Assembly: GCA_014859895.1 (NCBI GenBank)
Contig: JACZKS010000166.1
Coordinates: 53,170-117,169, forward strand
Length of the DNA stretch: 64,000 nt
Direction of reading: 5' to 3'
Source of the DNA: Rhodospirillales bacterium
GTDB lineage: Bacteria; Pseudomonadota; Alphaproteobacteria; Rhodospirillales; Shumkoniaceae
The notes beneath the pieces were generated by a model. That model saw only the letters and a list, made by a program, of their open reading frames with translations, did no database searches and was not told where the DNA came from. A program made the position numbers and the translations under genes. Shown here one piece after another: positions 15,097 to 23,752 of this stretch; within the stretch, counting starts at the first letter, position 1, and each line of letters opens with the position of its first letter.

Positions 15097-16222
15097 GGGA
15101 CGAAATCTCGAGCTCGCGGATGGCTGTCAGATAGCCGGTATTGCGCTGCCACAGGCGCAGTACCTTGTGGGCGGCTTCCTCGGTCATCTGGTCATAGAGG
15201 CCGAGGGCTCGTCGCAGGTCGCGCTGCGCCGTCGCGCGCAGGTTCGGGCGGGCCTTGCGCGACAGCGAGAAGATGGACGTGAAGATGACCTTTTCCAGGC
15301 CGACTGCCCGGCAGGTGATGGCCAGCCCTTCGCCGCCGGGCTCGAAGAGCATGCGCATGACCAGCTTTTCCTTGAGGCCGGTCAACTTCTTGAAGACCGA
15401 GACGAACAGGGCGACCTCGCCCTCCTCGAGGATGGAAACCAGCAACTTGGGCGTCACTTCCTGGCTAGACAGCAAGGCATCCGCCAGTTCGGCTCGCTTT
15501 TCGGGTTTGCGGATATCCTCTTCGGCGGACTGAAGTTCCTCGAGAACCGCCCTTTCGAGGAGACTGTCGACGGTATCGGCGTCGATGTCGAATTTCTCGA
15601 GGATGACTTGGCGCAAGGCGGCCGAAACCCAGAGGAACATGCGCTTGGCAAGCTCCGGGCCCAGTTCGCGCCGCCCGAGGACGGGCTCCCGGAAGGTGTC
15701 GATCCGGCGGGATTGCTCGACCAGGGCTTCCATCGTCGCTTTGGAGACGCGGGCGTTCTGGTTCTTCAGCAGCGTGCAGATGACGCTTTCGTTGCCGTGC
15801 TCGACGAGGGCGTCGGAAACCACCTCGCTGACGTCCTGGCGGATGGCGATCGCCAGCTGGTGTTCCAGCGTCCGGTTACGGATCACCTCGATGAGGTCGT
15901 TGTCCTTGAGGACCGGGCTTTTGATGAGGACAGGGTAAGCCACCTCGATGGTGTCGTTGGCGATCAGGTTGACCAGTTCTTCCGGCGCGTCCCGCGTGGT
16001 GGCGATGTATTCGCTGACTTTCCTGCGGACCGACATCTCGACATCGCGGATGATGCGATGGAGGATATCGAACATGAGGGAGCGCTCTCGAGGGGTCAGC
16101 ACCTGGGGTTCCGACGAAAAAAAATCGGCTACCGTCGCTGCCAGCGCGGTTCTGCCTTCAACCGATTTTTGGCGGGCGAGGCGGTAGAGGTCCTGGATGT
16201 CCAGGTCGTTCTTTCCGGCCAT
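15089..16222 (-). CDS. DUF2336 domain protein
   Basis: A 377-residue helical-repeat protein with the DUF2336 pattern. It shows repeated segments such as LVNLIANDTIEVAYPVLIKS and LEHQLAIAIRQDVSEVVSDA, resembling HEAT-like repeats. The family is largely alphaproteobacterial and often neighbours signalling genes. Here it is the first gene of a likely operon with the PAS-GGDEF-EAL protein, overlapping it by 8 nt. It may act as a scaffold or partner for c-di-GMP signalling, an inference from context. No enzymatic motif or signal peptide is seen. Confidence 0.82.
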   Translation of the reverse strand: MAGKNDLDIQDLYRLARQKSVEGRTALAATVADFFSSEPQVLTPRERSLMFDILHRIIRDVEMSVRRKVSEYIATTRDAPEELVNLIANDTIEVAYPVLIKSPVLKDNDLIEVIRNRTLEHQLAIAIRQDVSEVVSDALVEHGNESVICTLLKNQNARVSKATMEALVEQSRRIDTFREPVLGRRELGPELAKRMFLWVSAALRQVILEKFDIDADTVDSLLERAVLEELQSAEEDIRKPEKRAELADALLSSQEVTPKLLVSILEEGEVALFVSVFKKLTGLKEKLVMRMLFEPGGEGLAITCRAVGLEKVIFTSIFSLSRKARPNLRATAQRDLRRALGLYDQMTEEAAHKVLRLWQRNTGYLTAIRELEISSHA

Positions 16223-16327
16223 TCTTCAGACGCTTTTTTGTTCTTGAAGGAACCCCGGCCGGGATAGTAGCGCAATTCTTCCGTCCGCCCAAACGGTTCC
16301 TGGCGCGTCCGTGGCGCAGGCGGGCCT

Positions 16328-17128
16328 CTAGGCTTCGAGCGTCTCGACGGGGTCTCCCGCCGCATCGAAGCAGACGGCGTGAAGCGGGCCGCCGCGGCCG
16401 CAACCGCCGTCCACCGAGGCCGTCATCTCGCTGACGACGATGCCGCGACGGCGCGAATCGAAACCGCGCACGACGCGGCGGAAATTGTTGAAGGGCGTGG
16501 TGATGGAATCGAATGAGGTTGCGCCCCACCAGAAGCTGTCGAACTGCTGGGAAAGGGGCCGCGAGACGTCGACGCCGGCGTTGACGAAAAGCAGCGTCTG
16601 GTCTTCAGTGTAGGCGGCGCGGCGCAGCGCACTCATCAGCGCGTTATGACCATCGGCCGCCCGCATGGCGGCGCGCAGGCGGCTGGTCCATTCCGTCAGG
16701 GCCACGGCGCCCTTCGACGCCGCGAATAGACCCTCGGCCGCCGTCGAGCCGTAGGCGGCGATGGTCGATTCGATTCCGTGATCCAGCATCCATTTCAGGA
16801 CTTGCGACGGATTGACCGCGAATTGGATCTGCAGAAGCCGGTGCCACATCTCTTCCTGGCTGCCGCGCAGGAAAACGATGTCGGCGCAATCGGCATCGGG
16901 GCGTGCCAGCAAAGCGCGCCGGAACAGCAGAACCTGCTGGATGGTCTCGAAAACGCGGGGACCGCGCCCCACCAGATTGCCGAGATAGACCAAGCTGTCG
17001 CCGACCCGGATGCGTGCCTGCAATTGAGAATGCAGGGCCTCCAACCGGTCAACCTCGCCGTGGACCGAGGCGACGACCCACGTCCGGCGACCTGCGGGGA
17101 AGGTCGCGAAAAGTTCCTGTTCCGGCAT
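16328..17128 (-). CDS. Degenerate calcineurin-like phosphoesterase
   Basis: A 266-residue protein with the order of motifs of the serine/threonine phosphatase-like family, but with metal ligands changed. The usual GDxHG is ASVHGE, GDxVDRG is GNLVGRGP, and GNHE is GSQEE. The first-motif His is kept while key Asp and Asn/His ligands are lost. Catalysis by the standard two-metal mechanism is therefore doubtful. It may be a pseudoenzyme or a binding protein. It lies between carD and the DUF2336 gene, with 100-nt gaps on each side. Confidence 0.65.
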   Translation of the reverse strand: MPEQELFATFPAGRRTWVVASVHGEVDRLEALHSQLQARIRVGDSLVYLGNLVGRGPRVFETIQQVLLFRRALLARPDADCADIVFLRGSQEEMWHRLLQIQFAVNPSQVLKWMLDHGIESTIAAYGSTAAEGLFAASKGAVALTEWTSRLRAAMRAADGHNALMSALRRAAYTEDQTLLFVNAGVDVSRPLSQQFDSFWWGATSFDSITTPFNNFRRVVRGFDSRRRGIVVSEMTASVDGGCGRGGPLHAVCFDAAGDPVETLEA

Positions 17129-17229
17129 CCGAGGCGCCTTTTTTCCTTATGCCAAAAGCGCTCCGGATCGAGATCATGCGGAGCGCCCGGCCCTTATTTT
17201 GGATCTTCAGGAAAGCAGGTTCAAGACGC

Positions 17230-17727
17230 CTAGGCCGCCATCAACAGTTCTTCCAGCCTTTCCGCCGCCTTGTCGCGGTCGATTTTTTCGACGGCCGCCA
17301 GTTCGCAGGCCAGGCGATCCAGCGCGGCCTCGTAGATCTGGCGTTCGCTGAAGGATTGGTCAGGCTGATCCACCTTGCGGTGCAGGTCTCGGACCACCTC
17401 GGCGATCGAGATGGGATCGCCCGAATTGATCTTCGCTTCGTATTCCTGGGCGCGACGGCTCCACATGGCGCGCTTGACCCGCGCCCGCCCCTTCAGGCGC
17501 GTCAAGGCGTCCTTCATGACCTTCTGGGTGCTCAGCTTGCGCAGCCCCGAGGTGGCCGCCTTGGCCAAGGGTACCCGGAGCGTCATTCTGTCGCGCGGAA
17601 AGGAGATCACCACCAGTTCCAGGCGGTGGCCCGCAATTTCTTGCGGCTCGATCCCCTCGACACGTCCGACGCCGTGCGTCGGATAGACGACCATGTCGCC
17701 AGCCTTAAAGTCCATCTTCTCCATCAT
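17230..17727 (-). CDS. carD: CarD-family transcription regulator
   Basis: A 165-residue RNA-polymerase-binding regulator. The N-terminal Tudor-like RNAP-interacting domain starts MDFKAGDMVVYPTHGVGRVE. A helical DNA-binding C-terminal domain follows (SRRAQEYEAKINSGDPISIAEVVRDL). The start at 17727 (MMEKMDFK) is chosen; longer frames add non-conserved residues. The helicase, S4 protein, FdxA and CarD order is common in alphaproteobacteria. It probably modulates initiation at rRNA and stress promoters, as known for the family. Confidence 0.9.
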   Translation of the reverse strand: MMEKMDFKAGDMVVYPTHGVGRVEGIEPQEIAGHRLELVVISFPRDRMTLRVPLAKAATSGLRKLSTQKVMKDALTRLKGRARVKRAMWSRRAQEYEAKINSGDPISIAEVVRDLHRKVDQPDQSFSERQIYEAALDRLACELAAVEKIDRDKAAERLEELLMAA

Positions 17728-18007
17728 TCGAGATCTCGTATTCTGCCCATACAGCAAAAGCCGCCTATAGCGCGGTCGTGTGTCAAAATACCTACGCTTG
17801 CGGCCCGATCAGGCCGATGCGCCTTCCCACTTGCGATTTGCCACCGGAAGTCGTCCTTCGAGGGCCCGCTCGACGAGCCTCACAGTCAAACCGGCCCCGC
17901 AAGGGCCAGTTCATAACTACTTTATAACACAAAATTGTAAAAAAACCTAGCCCCGTGACGAGATATAAGGACGGGATCGGCGCGTCGGATCGTCCCGATC
18001 CCTCGGA

Positions 18008-18349
18008 TCACGACCCTTTCCCGCGCTCCTCGCTCAAATATTGCAGCTTGCCGGGCTTGTCTTTCCACTCTTCGGAATCCGGCAGCGGCTCTCCCTTGCG
18101 GGTGATGTTAGGCCACGCCTTTTCCTGGGTGAAGACGCGATTGCGCTCCAGCCAGTCCTCGACTCCCGGTTCGGTGTCGGGGACGATGGCTTCGGCCGGG
18201 CATTCCGGCTCGCAGACGCCACAATCGATGCATTCGTCCGGATTGATCGCCAGAAAATTCTCCCCCTCGTAAAAGCAGTCGACGGGGCAAACTTCCACAC
18301 AATCCATGAACTTGCACTTAATGCAGTTTTCGGTAACGACGTAGGCCAT
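18008..18349 (-). CDS. fdxA: Ferredoxin FdxA (7Fe type)
   Basis: A 113-residue di-cluster ferredoxin. [18 protein letters not shown] supplies the N-terminal cluster cysteines with the spacing of [3Fe-4S]/[4Fe-4S] Azotobacter-type ferredoxins. [12 protein letters not shown] supplies the second cluster. A C-terminal extension ([17 protein letters not shown]) is typical of FdxA. The start at 18349 follows AGGATCCCC; an upstream ATG at 18370 would add 7 unrelated residues. It precedes carD by about 280 nt, a gap in which only A+T-rich promoter-like sequence is seen. Confidence 0.94.
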   Translation of the reverse strand: MAYVVTENCIKCKFMDCVEVCPVDCFYEGENFLAINPDECIDCGVCEPECPAEAIVPDTEPGVEDWLERNRVFTQEKAWPNITRKGEPLPDSEEWKDKPGKLQYLSEERGKGS

Positions 18350-18400
18350 GGGGATCCTGCTGAAATCCAAAAAATAGGTGTTGAAGCTAAGCGTTCCGAA

Positions 18401-18868
18401 TTAGTTAGGCGAAGCGGGCCTTAAGTCAAGCCGCGCGAGCACCCGCTGGCGCGCCTCGCCGCTTTCCTTGTCGGGGACGAATAGCAGGCCGGCCACGCGC
18501 CGCACCAGTCCCGATTCGTAGGGATCGATTTTGCCGTCGGCGCACGCCACCTCCCACAGCATTTCGATGATGCGGACCCGTTCTTCCGGTTGAAGGCGAT
18601 CCTTGAGGGGGCGGGTGAAGCTGTAAAGCTGCGCCGATTCGGCGACCGCCGACGAGGCCCGGTCGATCAGTGCCTCCACTTCGTTGGGCGTCAGCCCGAA
18701 CCGCGACTCGAGGACGGCTGCGATGATCCGCCGCTCACCATCGGTGAAATTGTCGTCCAGCGACGCCGCCTCCACCAGAAGGGCCGCCGCCGCCAGGTGA
18801 AGGGGATCATCGGGGCCGTCGTCGTCGGCCGTTTCGCCAAACAGCCAGGTTTTCAGTTTACGGATCAT
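18401..18868 (-). CDS. TerB-family protein
   Basis: A 155-residue helical protein with TerB-like features. Acidic motifs are DDNFTDGERRIIAAVL near residue 40 and ADGKIDPYESGLVRRVA near residue 115. Similar domains bind metal ions and are found far beyond tellurite resistance. No other ter genes are present, so resistance should not be inferred. It is co-directed with the fdxA and IalB-like genes. The exact role is unknown. Confidence 0.8.
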   Translation of the reverse strand: MIRKLKTWLFGETADDDGPDDPLHLAAAALLVEAASLDDNFTDGERRIIAAVLESRFGLTPNEVEALIDRASSAVAESAQLYSFTRPLKDRLQPEERVRIIEMLWEVACADGKIDPYESGLVRRVAGLLFVPDKESGEARQRVLARLDLRPASPN

Positions 18869-18904
18869 GATGCATACCTTTTGTTCGGCGCGGGAATCGC
18901 CCGT

Positions 18905-19462
18905 TTACCGCGATTCCCGGGCGATGGCGGCAAGCCGCTGCCGATAGGCTTGGCGGGCGGCGGCAAAATCGGTGAGCGCGAAGCGGCGCTCGGCCCAGAC
19001 GCGCTCGCCCCAGCGGACGAAACCGATGGATACGGTTTGCCCGGCCGCCATTTCATCCAGAATGGTGCGTGCCTCGGCGCCGCGCCAGACCGCTTCGCCG
19101 GTGCGGGTCAGGGCCGCCTGATGGCGGGCGCCGCCGTCGACCTTCAACAAGGCCGGACGCCCGGTCTCGATGGCCCCATGGATGCGAAGCTCGACCACCG
19201 CCTCGCCATCGGGGGGCTCGATGATGTCGAGCCGTGCGTCCGCCGTTCCGGCGAAGCTGGGGTCGGGGGCACCCAGCCGGCAGTCCTTGCGGCCGGTCGG
19301 TTCGTCCAGCGCGCAGATGACCACCCAATCGCCGAAGGCGTGATAGTAGAACACGTAGCCGGGCTGGGCGTCGGCGGTCGCGCACCCCGTCGTCAGGGCA
19401 AGCACCATGCTTCCGGTCATCGCCAGCCGGCGGAAAAAGCGGTTCGGCCATCGCCCGGTCAT
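18905..19462 (-). CDS. Invasion-associated locus B (IalB)-like exported protein
   Basis: A 185-residue exported protein. The N-terminus MTGRWPNRFFRRLAMTGS leads into a hydrophobic stretch ending LTTGC, which could be a lipobox. The mature part opens with the IalB signature FGDWVVICALDEPTGRKDC. The family fold is beta-rich with conserved Cys. Its ATG overlaps the stop of the S4 gene (19459-19462), so it is coupled to it. Function in free-living alphaproteobacteria is not established. Confidence 0.75.
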   Translation of the reverse strand: MTGRWPNRFFRRLAMTGSMVLALTTGCATADAQPGYVFYYHAFGDWVVICALDEPTGRKDCRLGAPDPSFAGTADARLDIIEPPDGEAVVELRIHGAIETGRPALLKVDGGARHQAALTRTGEAVWRGAEARTILDEMAAGQTVSIGFVRWGERVWAERRFALTDFAAARQAYRQRLAAIARESR

Positions 19463-19842
19463 GGCTCGCCCTTCAGGCGGTCGGTGGCCCGCCGCTCCGA
19501 CTTGGTGGGCCGGCCGCTTCCGGGTTCGCGTCTGGCGAACAGCGCGCCGTTCCCGGCCGCCCGCGGGTGGGCCACCGGCGGTTCGAGGTCGTCGTAAAGC
19601 GCGCGGGCTTCCGGGGCCGGGCCGCGGCGCGTTCCCAAAGCGAGAACCCGGACCACGCGAATGTCGTGGCCCTGCGGGAAGATCAGCACATCGCCGGCCT
19701 TCACCATCTGGTGGGCCTTGCCGATGAGCTCGCCGTTGACCCGCAGGCGGCCGCCGCCGCACACCTTGGTGGCCAAGGTCCGGCTCTTGAAGAAGCGGGC
19801 GAACCACAGCCACTTGTCGATGCGAAGCGTCGGTTCGGTCAT
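19459..19842 (-). CDS. hslR: Hsp15-like S4-domain RNA-binding protein
   Basis: A 127-residue protein with an N-terminal S4 domain (RIDKWLWFARFFKSRTLATK and GGGRLRVNGE). A basic tail rich in Arg/Gly/Pro follows. E. coli Hsp15 of this family binds stalled 50S subunits carrying nascent chains. It overlaps the helicase gene upstream and the IalB-like gene downstream by 4 nt each, indicating one operon. The C-terminal extension differs from E. coli HslR, as is common in alphaproteobacteria. Confidence 0.85.
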   Translation of the reverse strand: MTEPTLRIDKWLWFARFFKSRTLATKVCGGGRLRVNGELIGKAHQMVKAGDVLIFPQGHDIRVVRVLALGTRRGPAPEARALYDDLEPPVAHPRAAGNGALFARREPGSGRPTKSERRATDRLKGEP

Positions 19843-22352
19843 CGCGGCTGAACCAGGTTTCTAAGGCCGGCAAACGGCGATTCGTCGACCTTGGCGCGAT
19901 GCCGGCCGGCGGTCCGCGGGCCGGCGGCGGCGGGTTTCCGCTTGCGGGCGGGTGCCGCAAACCAATCCTGGCCATCCTTCTGCTGGCGGCGGAATCCCAG
20001 GGTGCCGAGAAGGACCGCCATATCCTCGGCGCCGCAGCCGGCCAGGGCCAGCATGTCCGGGCCGGGTTGGAAGGGGCCGTTGTCGAGCCGCTTCCAGGCC
20101 TCCTCGGCCACTCGCTCCAGCATGTCGATGCGTACCGCCAAGCCGCCGGCCGGCCAGTAGCCAATGGCCCGGTAGAAGGCGGCCGGCGCCGCGGCTTCCA
20201 TGGGCACCGAGACGCGGCCCGGCGGCACCGCCGCCGGCGGCGCATCGAAGCCGGCATGCACGGCCCACAGCACGGCCCGCAACTCGACGGCGGCCGGCCG
20301 CAGCAGGGCGGGCAGGAAGACGCCGGCGCGGCCCAGGCGAAATCCCAAGCGCCGTAGCGCGCGGCGGCTGGCGGCGTCGAGCGCCTGGATCTGCGGTTCG
20401 AGGTCGTGGCGAGGCGCCGAGCCCAGCGCCTCGCAGACCTGGAAGACCAGGCCGCGGGCGGGGCCTGGTAGTTCGGTCCGGCGGGCCTTCATCAGGGCGC
20501 CCAAGCCGGCCTCGATGCGGCCGTCCAGCCAGATCTTGAGGCGGACCCGGATGCGCTCGCGCTGGGCGGCTTCCAGCAGGTCGCTTGTCAGCGGCTCGAC
20601 GGCCGGGGCCAGGATGCTGGCGCCGGCCGTGAGTTGGGCCACCGGTTCGCCCTGCCACAGGATGCGGGTCATCGCCGGATCGAGCGCGAAGGCGGCGTCG
20701 GCTTCGCCCTCGACGCGGGAGACCCGGCTATCGGTTTCACCGCGCAGGGCTCTGAGGGCCGCGCTGGTGACGGCGCGCCGGGCGTTGGGATCGGTCTCTT
20801 CGGCGTCGGCGGCGAAGCGGAAGCCGGCCAGGCGGCCGACGAACTGGCCTTCGACCACGACGTCGCCCTTGCACGTGACCGCCGCCGTCATTTCGGCGCT
20901 GTCCTTCATGCGCCGCACCAGGACGGCGGTCCGGCGGTCGACGAAGCGCCGCGTCAGACGCTCATGGAGCGCGTCCGACAGCCGATCCTCGACGGCGCGG
21001 GTGCGTTCCTGCCAGCCGGCGGCGTCCTCCAGCCACTGGGCCTGGAACGACACGTAGGTCCACGTGCGGACGTTGGCAATGCGCTGGGCCAGGGTGTCGA
21101 TGTCGCCGTCGGTGCGGTCCACCCGCGCGACTTGGGCGGCGATCCAGTCTTCCGGCAGCCGGCCGTCCTTTGTCATGAGGTAGGTGTAGATGCGACCCAG
21201 CAGGCGGGTGTGGGCGTCGCTCAGCACCTTGCCGAAGTCGGGCACCTGGCAGACGTGCCACAGCAGGGCGACGGCGGCCGGCGTGGTCGCGAAAGCGGCG
21301 ATGGCTGGTTCTTTGGCCAGTGTTTCCAAGGCCATCTCATCGTCGGCGGTCCTGGCCCGTACCAAGCCCGCTTCGGGTGACGGCTGATTAAGGCTGGCCC
21401 TGAGTGCCGAAAGCGAGGTGAAGCGCAGGCGGGCGTTGCGCCAATAGAGCGCGCGCAGCACCTCGAAGTCGTGATTCTCGATGCGGGCGATCAGTTCGGG
21501 GTCGAACGGGCCGACATCGGTGGTGGTGCCGAAGGTGCCGTTGTTCATGTGGCGGCCGGCCCTTCCCGCGATCTGGGCCATTTCGGCCGGGTTCAGGTCG
21601 CGCGGTACCCGGCCGTCGAACTTGCGGGTCTGGGCGAAAGCGACATGGTCGACATCCATGTTGAGGCCCATACCGATGGCGTCGGTGGCGACCAGATAGT
21701 CGACCTCGCCGGCCTGATACATGGCGACCTGGGCGTTGCGGGTGCGCGGCGAAAGCGCGCCCAGCACCACCGCGGCGCCGCCCCGGTGCCGGCGCACCAG
21801 CTCGGCGATGGCGTAGACGTCGGCCGCCGAGAAGGCGACGATGGCCGAACGGGCCGGCAGGCGGGTGATCTTCTGGCTGCCGATGAAGCGGAGCGTCGAG
21901 AAACGCGGCCGCGTCATGAACTCCGTTCCCGGGACCAGACGGCGGATCATCGGCTTGATGGTCTCGGCCCCCATGAACATGGTTTCCGATCCGCCGCGGG
22001 CGTAGAGCAGGCGTTCCGTGAAGATGTGGCCGCGGTCGGGGTCGGCGCACATCTGGATCTCGTCGACACCCAGGAACGACACGCTGCGCTCCAGCGGCAT
22101 CGATTCGACGGTGCACAGGAAATAGCGGGCGTGGGGCGGGACGATCTTTTCTTCGCCGGTGATCAGCGCCACCTGGCCGGCGCCGCGGATGCGCACCGCA
22201 CGATCGTAATTCTCGCGCGCCAGCAGGCGCAACGGAAAGCCGATCATGCCCGAATCGTGCCCGAGCATCCGCTCCATGGCGAGGTGCGTCTTGCCGGTGT
22301 TGGTAGGGCCGAGAACGGCGACGACGCGGGGCTTGGCCGACGAGATCTGCAT
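19839..22352 (-). CDS. Suv3-type superfamily 2 RNA helicase
   Basis: An 837-residue helicase related to the mitochondrial Suv3 RNA helicase. It has Walker A GPTNTGKT at residues 15-22, the DEIQ box (VDEIQMCADPDRGH), a coupling segment FSTLRFIGSQKIT, and QIAGRAGR in motif VI. A long helical C-terminal region (450-837) has a basic tail. In mitochondria Suv3 works with an exoribonuclease; a bacterial RNA-processing role is inferred. Its stop overlaps the S4 gene start, so both may act in RNA metabolism. Confidence 0.88.
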   Translation of the reverse strand: MQISSAKPRVVAVLGPTNTGKTHLAMERMLGHDSGMIGFPLRLLARENYDRAVRIRGAGQVALITGEEKIVPPHARYFLCTVESMPLERSVSFLGVDEIQMCADPDRGHIFTERLLYARGGSETMFMGAETIKPMIRRLVPGTEFMTRPRFSTLRFIGSQKITRLPARSAIVAFSAADVYAIAELVRRHRGGAAVVLGALSPRTRNAQVAMYQAGEVDYLVATDAIGMGLNMDVDHVAFAQTRKFDGRVPRDLNPAEMAQIAGRAGRHMNNGTFGTTTDVGPFDPELIARIENHDFEVLRALYWRNARLRFTSLSALRASLNQPSPEAGLVRARTADDEMALETLAKEPAIAAFATTPAAVALLWHVCQVPDFGKVLSDAHTRLLGRIYTYLMTKDGRLPEDWIAAQVARVDRTDGDIDTLAQRIANVRTWTYVSFQAQWLEDAAGWQERTRAVEDRLSDALHERLTRRFVDRRTAVLVRRMKDSAEMTAAVTCKGDVVVEGQFVGRLAGFRFAADAEETDPNARRAVTSAALRALRGETDSRVSRVEGEADAAFALDPAMTRILWQGEPVAQLTAGASILAPAVEPLTSDLLEAAQRERIRVRLKIWLDGRIEAGLGALMKARRTELPGPARGLVFQVCEALGSAPRHDLEPQIQALDAASRRALRRLGFRLGRAGVFLPALLRPAAVELRAVLWAVHAGFDAPPAAVPPGRVSVPMEAAAPAAFYRAIGYWPAGGLAVRIDMLERVAEEAWKRLDNGPFQPGPDMLALAGCGAEDMAVLLGTLGFRRQQKDGQDWFAAPARKRKPAAAGPRTAGRHRAKVDESPFAGLRNLVQPR

Positions 22353-22404
22353 AGGGGGAAGATCGCGGCTTTAAAGCGCGATTGCAACTGCCGCCCGCCG
22401 AATT

Positions 22405-23085
22405 CTAGCGACGGTGGTCGCGGCGGAGCATCGGCACAAAGGAAACCGGCAGCAGGCCATCCCGGTCGATGTGCCCCGCCGCATCCTTGCGGCAGAGGGT
22501 CAGGATCTGGGTGGCGCCCGGCTCGCCGACCGGCACCACCATGCGGCCGCCCGGCGCCAGCTGGTCCAAGAGGGCTGGCGGTACGGCGGTCGGCGCCGCG
22601 GTGACGATGATGGCGTCGAACGGGGCTTCCTCGGGCCAGCCTTCGTAGCCCTCGCCGTGACGGACCTCGACGTTGCGATAGCCCAGGCGGGCCAGGCGGG
22701 CGGCTGCGGTCAACGCCAGCTCCTCAAAGGTTTCGACGGTGAAGACCCGGAAGGCAAGTTCCGCCAACACCGCCGCCTGGTAGCCGCATCCGGTGCCGAT
22801 CTCCAGTACCCGGTGGGTCGGCTCGAGATCGAGCAGATCGGTCATCAGGGCGACGATGTAGGGCTGCGAGATGGTCTGGCCGTGGCCGATGCCGCGCGGC
22901 CGGTTGACGTAGGCATAGGGCTGATCCTCGGGCAGCACGAATTCGTGGCGCGGCACTTTCTCGAGAGCCGTCATCACGCGCTCGGAATAGTGGGCGCGTC
23001 CGGTCCAGAACTGGGTCTCGCGCGCCTCCTCCTCGATCTTGGCGATGAGCTGTCGGCGCGCCTTGGCGAGTGATGCCTCGTCCAT
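22405..23085 (-). CDS. pcm: Protein-L-isoaspartate O-methyltransferase
   Basis: A 226-residue repair enzyme that methylates isoaspartyl residues with AdoMet. It shows the substrate-region motif YSERVMTALEKVPRHEFV, GHGQTISQPYIVA and the AdoMet motif I VLEIGTGCGYQAAVLA. Length and motif order are standard. Transcription runs toward the helicase gene with a 50-nt gap. It is divergent from the PEBP gene across about 90 nt. Confidence 0.94.
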   Translation of the reverse strand: MDEASLAKARRQLIAKIEEEARETQFWTGRAHYSERVMTALEKVPRHEFVLPEDQPYAYVNRPRGIGHGQTISQPYIVALMTDLLDLEPTHRVLEIGTGCGYQAAVLAELAFRVFTVETFEELALTAAARLARLGYRNVEVRHGEGYEGWPEEAPFDAIIVTAAPTAVPPALLDQLAPGGRMVVPVGEPGATQILTLCRKDAAGHIDRDGLLPVSFVPMLRRDHRR

Positions 23086-23172
23086 CGGACCCTTCCCTTT
23101 AGGGTACCTTGCGAAGGGGGACCGATTGCGTCAAGCTTGTCGTCGCCGCTCCCAGCGGACGAGGAGGTTGCT

Positions 23173-23640
23173 ATGGCGTTTCGTCTAACCAGCCCCGCTT
23201 TCGCCGACGGGGTGCGCATCCCCACCCGGCACACCTGCGAGGGAGATGACGCCTCGCCGCTGCTGGTCTGGGAGGGGGTACCCGAAGGAACACGCGCCTT
23301 CGCCCTGATCTGCAGCGATCCCGACGCTCCGGTCGGCACCTGGTACCACTGGGCCGTTTTCGACATCCCGGCAACGATGTGCCGCCTGGACGAGGATTTC
23401 CCCACCGACGGCCGCGTCGGCGACATCCGCCAGGCGGTTACCGATTTCCGGCGCACCGGCTACGGCGGGCCATGCCCGCCGCGCGGACACGGGGTGCATC
23501 ACTATCGCTTCCGGCTGATGGCGGTGGACGTCGAACGCTTGGCCGTCGCCGCCTCGCCCGATTGCCGCGACGTCGAGGCCGAAGCTGGCCGCCACCTGCT
23601 GGCGGAATGCACGTTGACCGGCCTCTATTCCCGGGACTGA
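23173..23640 (+). CDS. YbhB/YbcL-type PEBP-like protein
   Basis: A 155-residue cytoplasmic phosphatidylethanolamine-binding-like protein. Signature segments are CEGDDASPLLVWEGVPEGTR, CSDPDAPVGTWYHWAVFDIP and GYGGPCPPRGHGVHHYRF. The start at 23173 is chosen because GAGGAGGTTGCT precedes it. The molecular role of bacterial members is poorly defined. It is followed by htpG on the same strand with a 112-nt gap containing a possible heat-shock promoter. Confidence 0.9.
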   Translation: MAFRLTSPAFADGVRIPTRHTCEGDDASPLLVWEGVPEGTRAFALICSDPDAPVGTWYHWAVFDIPATMCRLDEDFPTDGRVGDIRQAVTDFRRTGYGGPCPPRGHGVHHYRFRLMAVDVERLAVAASPDCRDVEAEAGRHLLAECTLTGLYSRD

Positions 23641-23674
23641 ACGCAGCTTTGTCGCCTCGCCTGCCGCATCGGGG

Positions 23675-23704
23675 CTTGCAGCCGCGCGCGCGTCGACGCA
23701 TATC
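23675..23704 (+). promoter_or_regulatory. Possible RpoH-type promoter of htpG
   Basis: CTTGCA (23675-23680) and CATATC (23699-23704), 18 nt apart, loosely resemble alphaproteobacterial heat-shock promoters, and lie about 50 nt before the htpG ATG. The match is partial, and support comes mainly from the identity of the downstream gene. Confidence 0.3.
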
Positions 23705-23752
23705 AGCCCGGTCCAATCGCGGACGGCTCAACGAACGGAAACGGATGACGCC

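Noticed and set aside
18401..18868. Tellurite resistance locus
   Set aside because: Only a TerB-like domain is present; no other ter genes.
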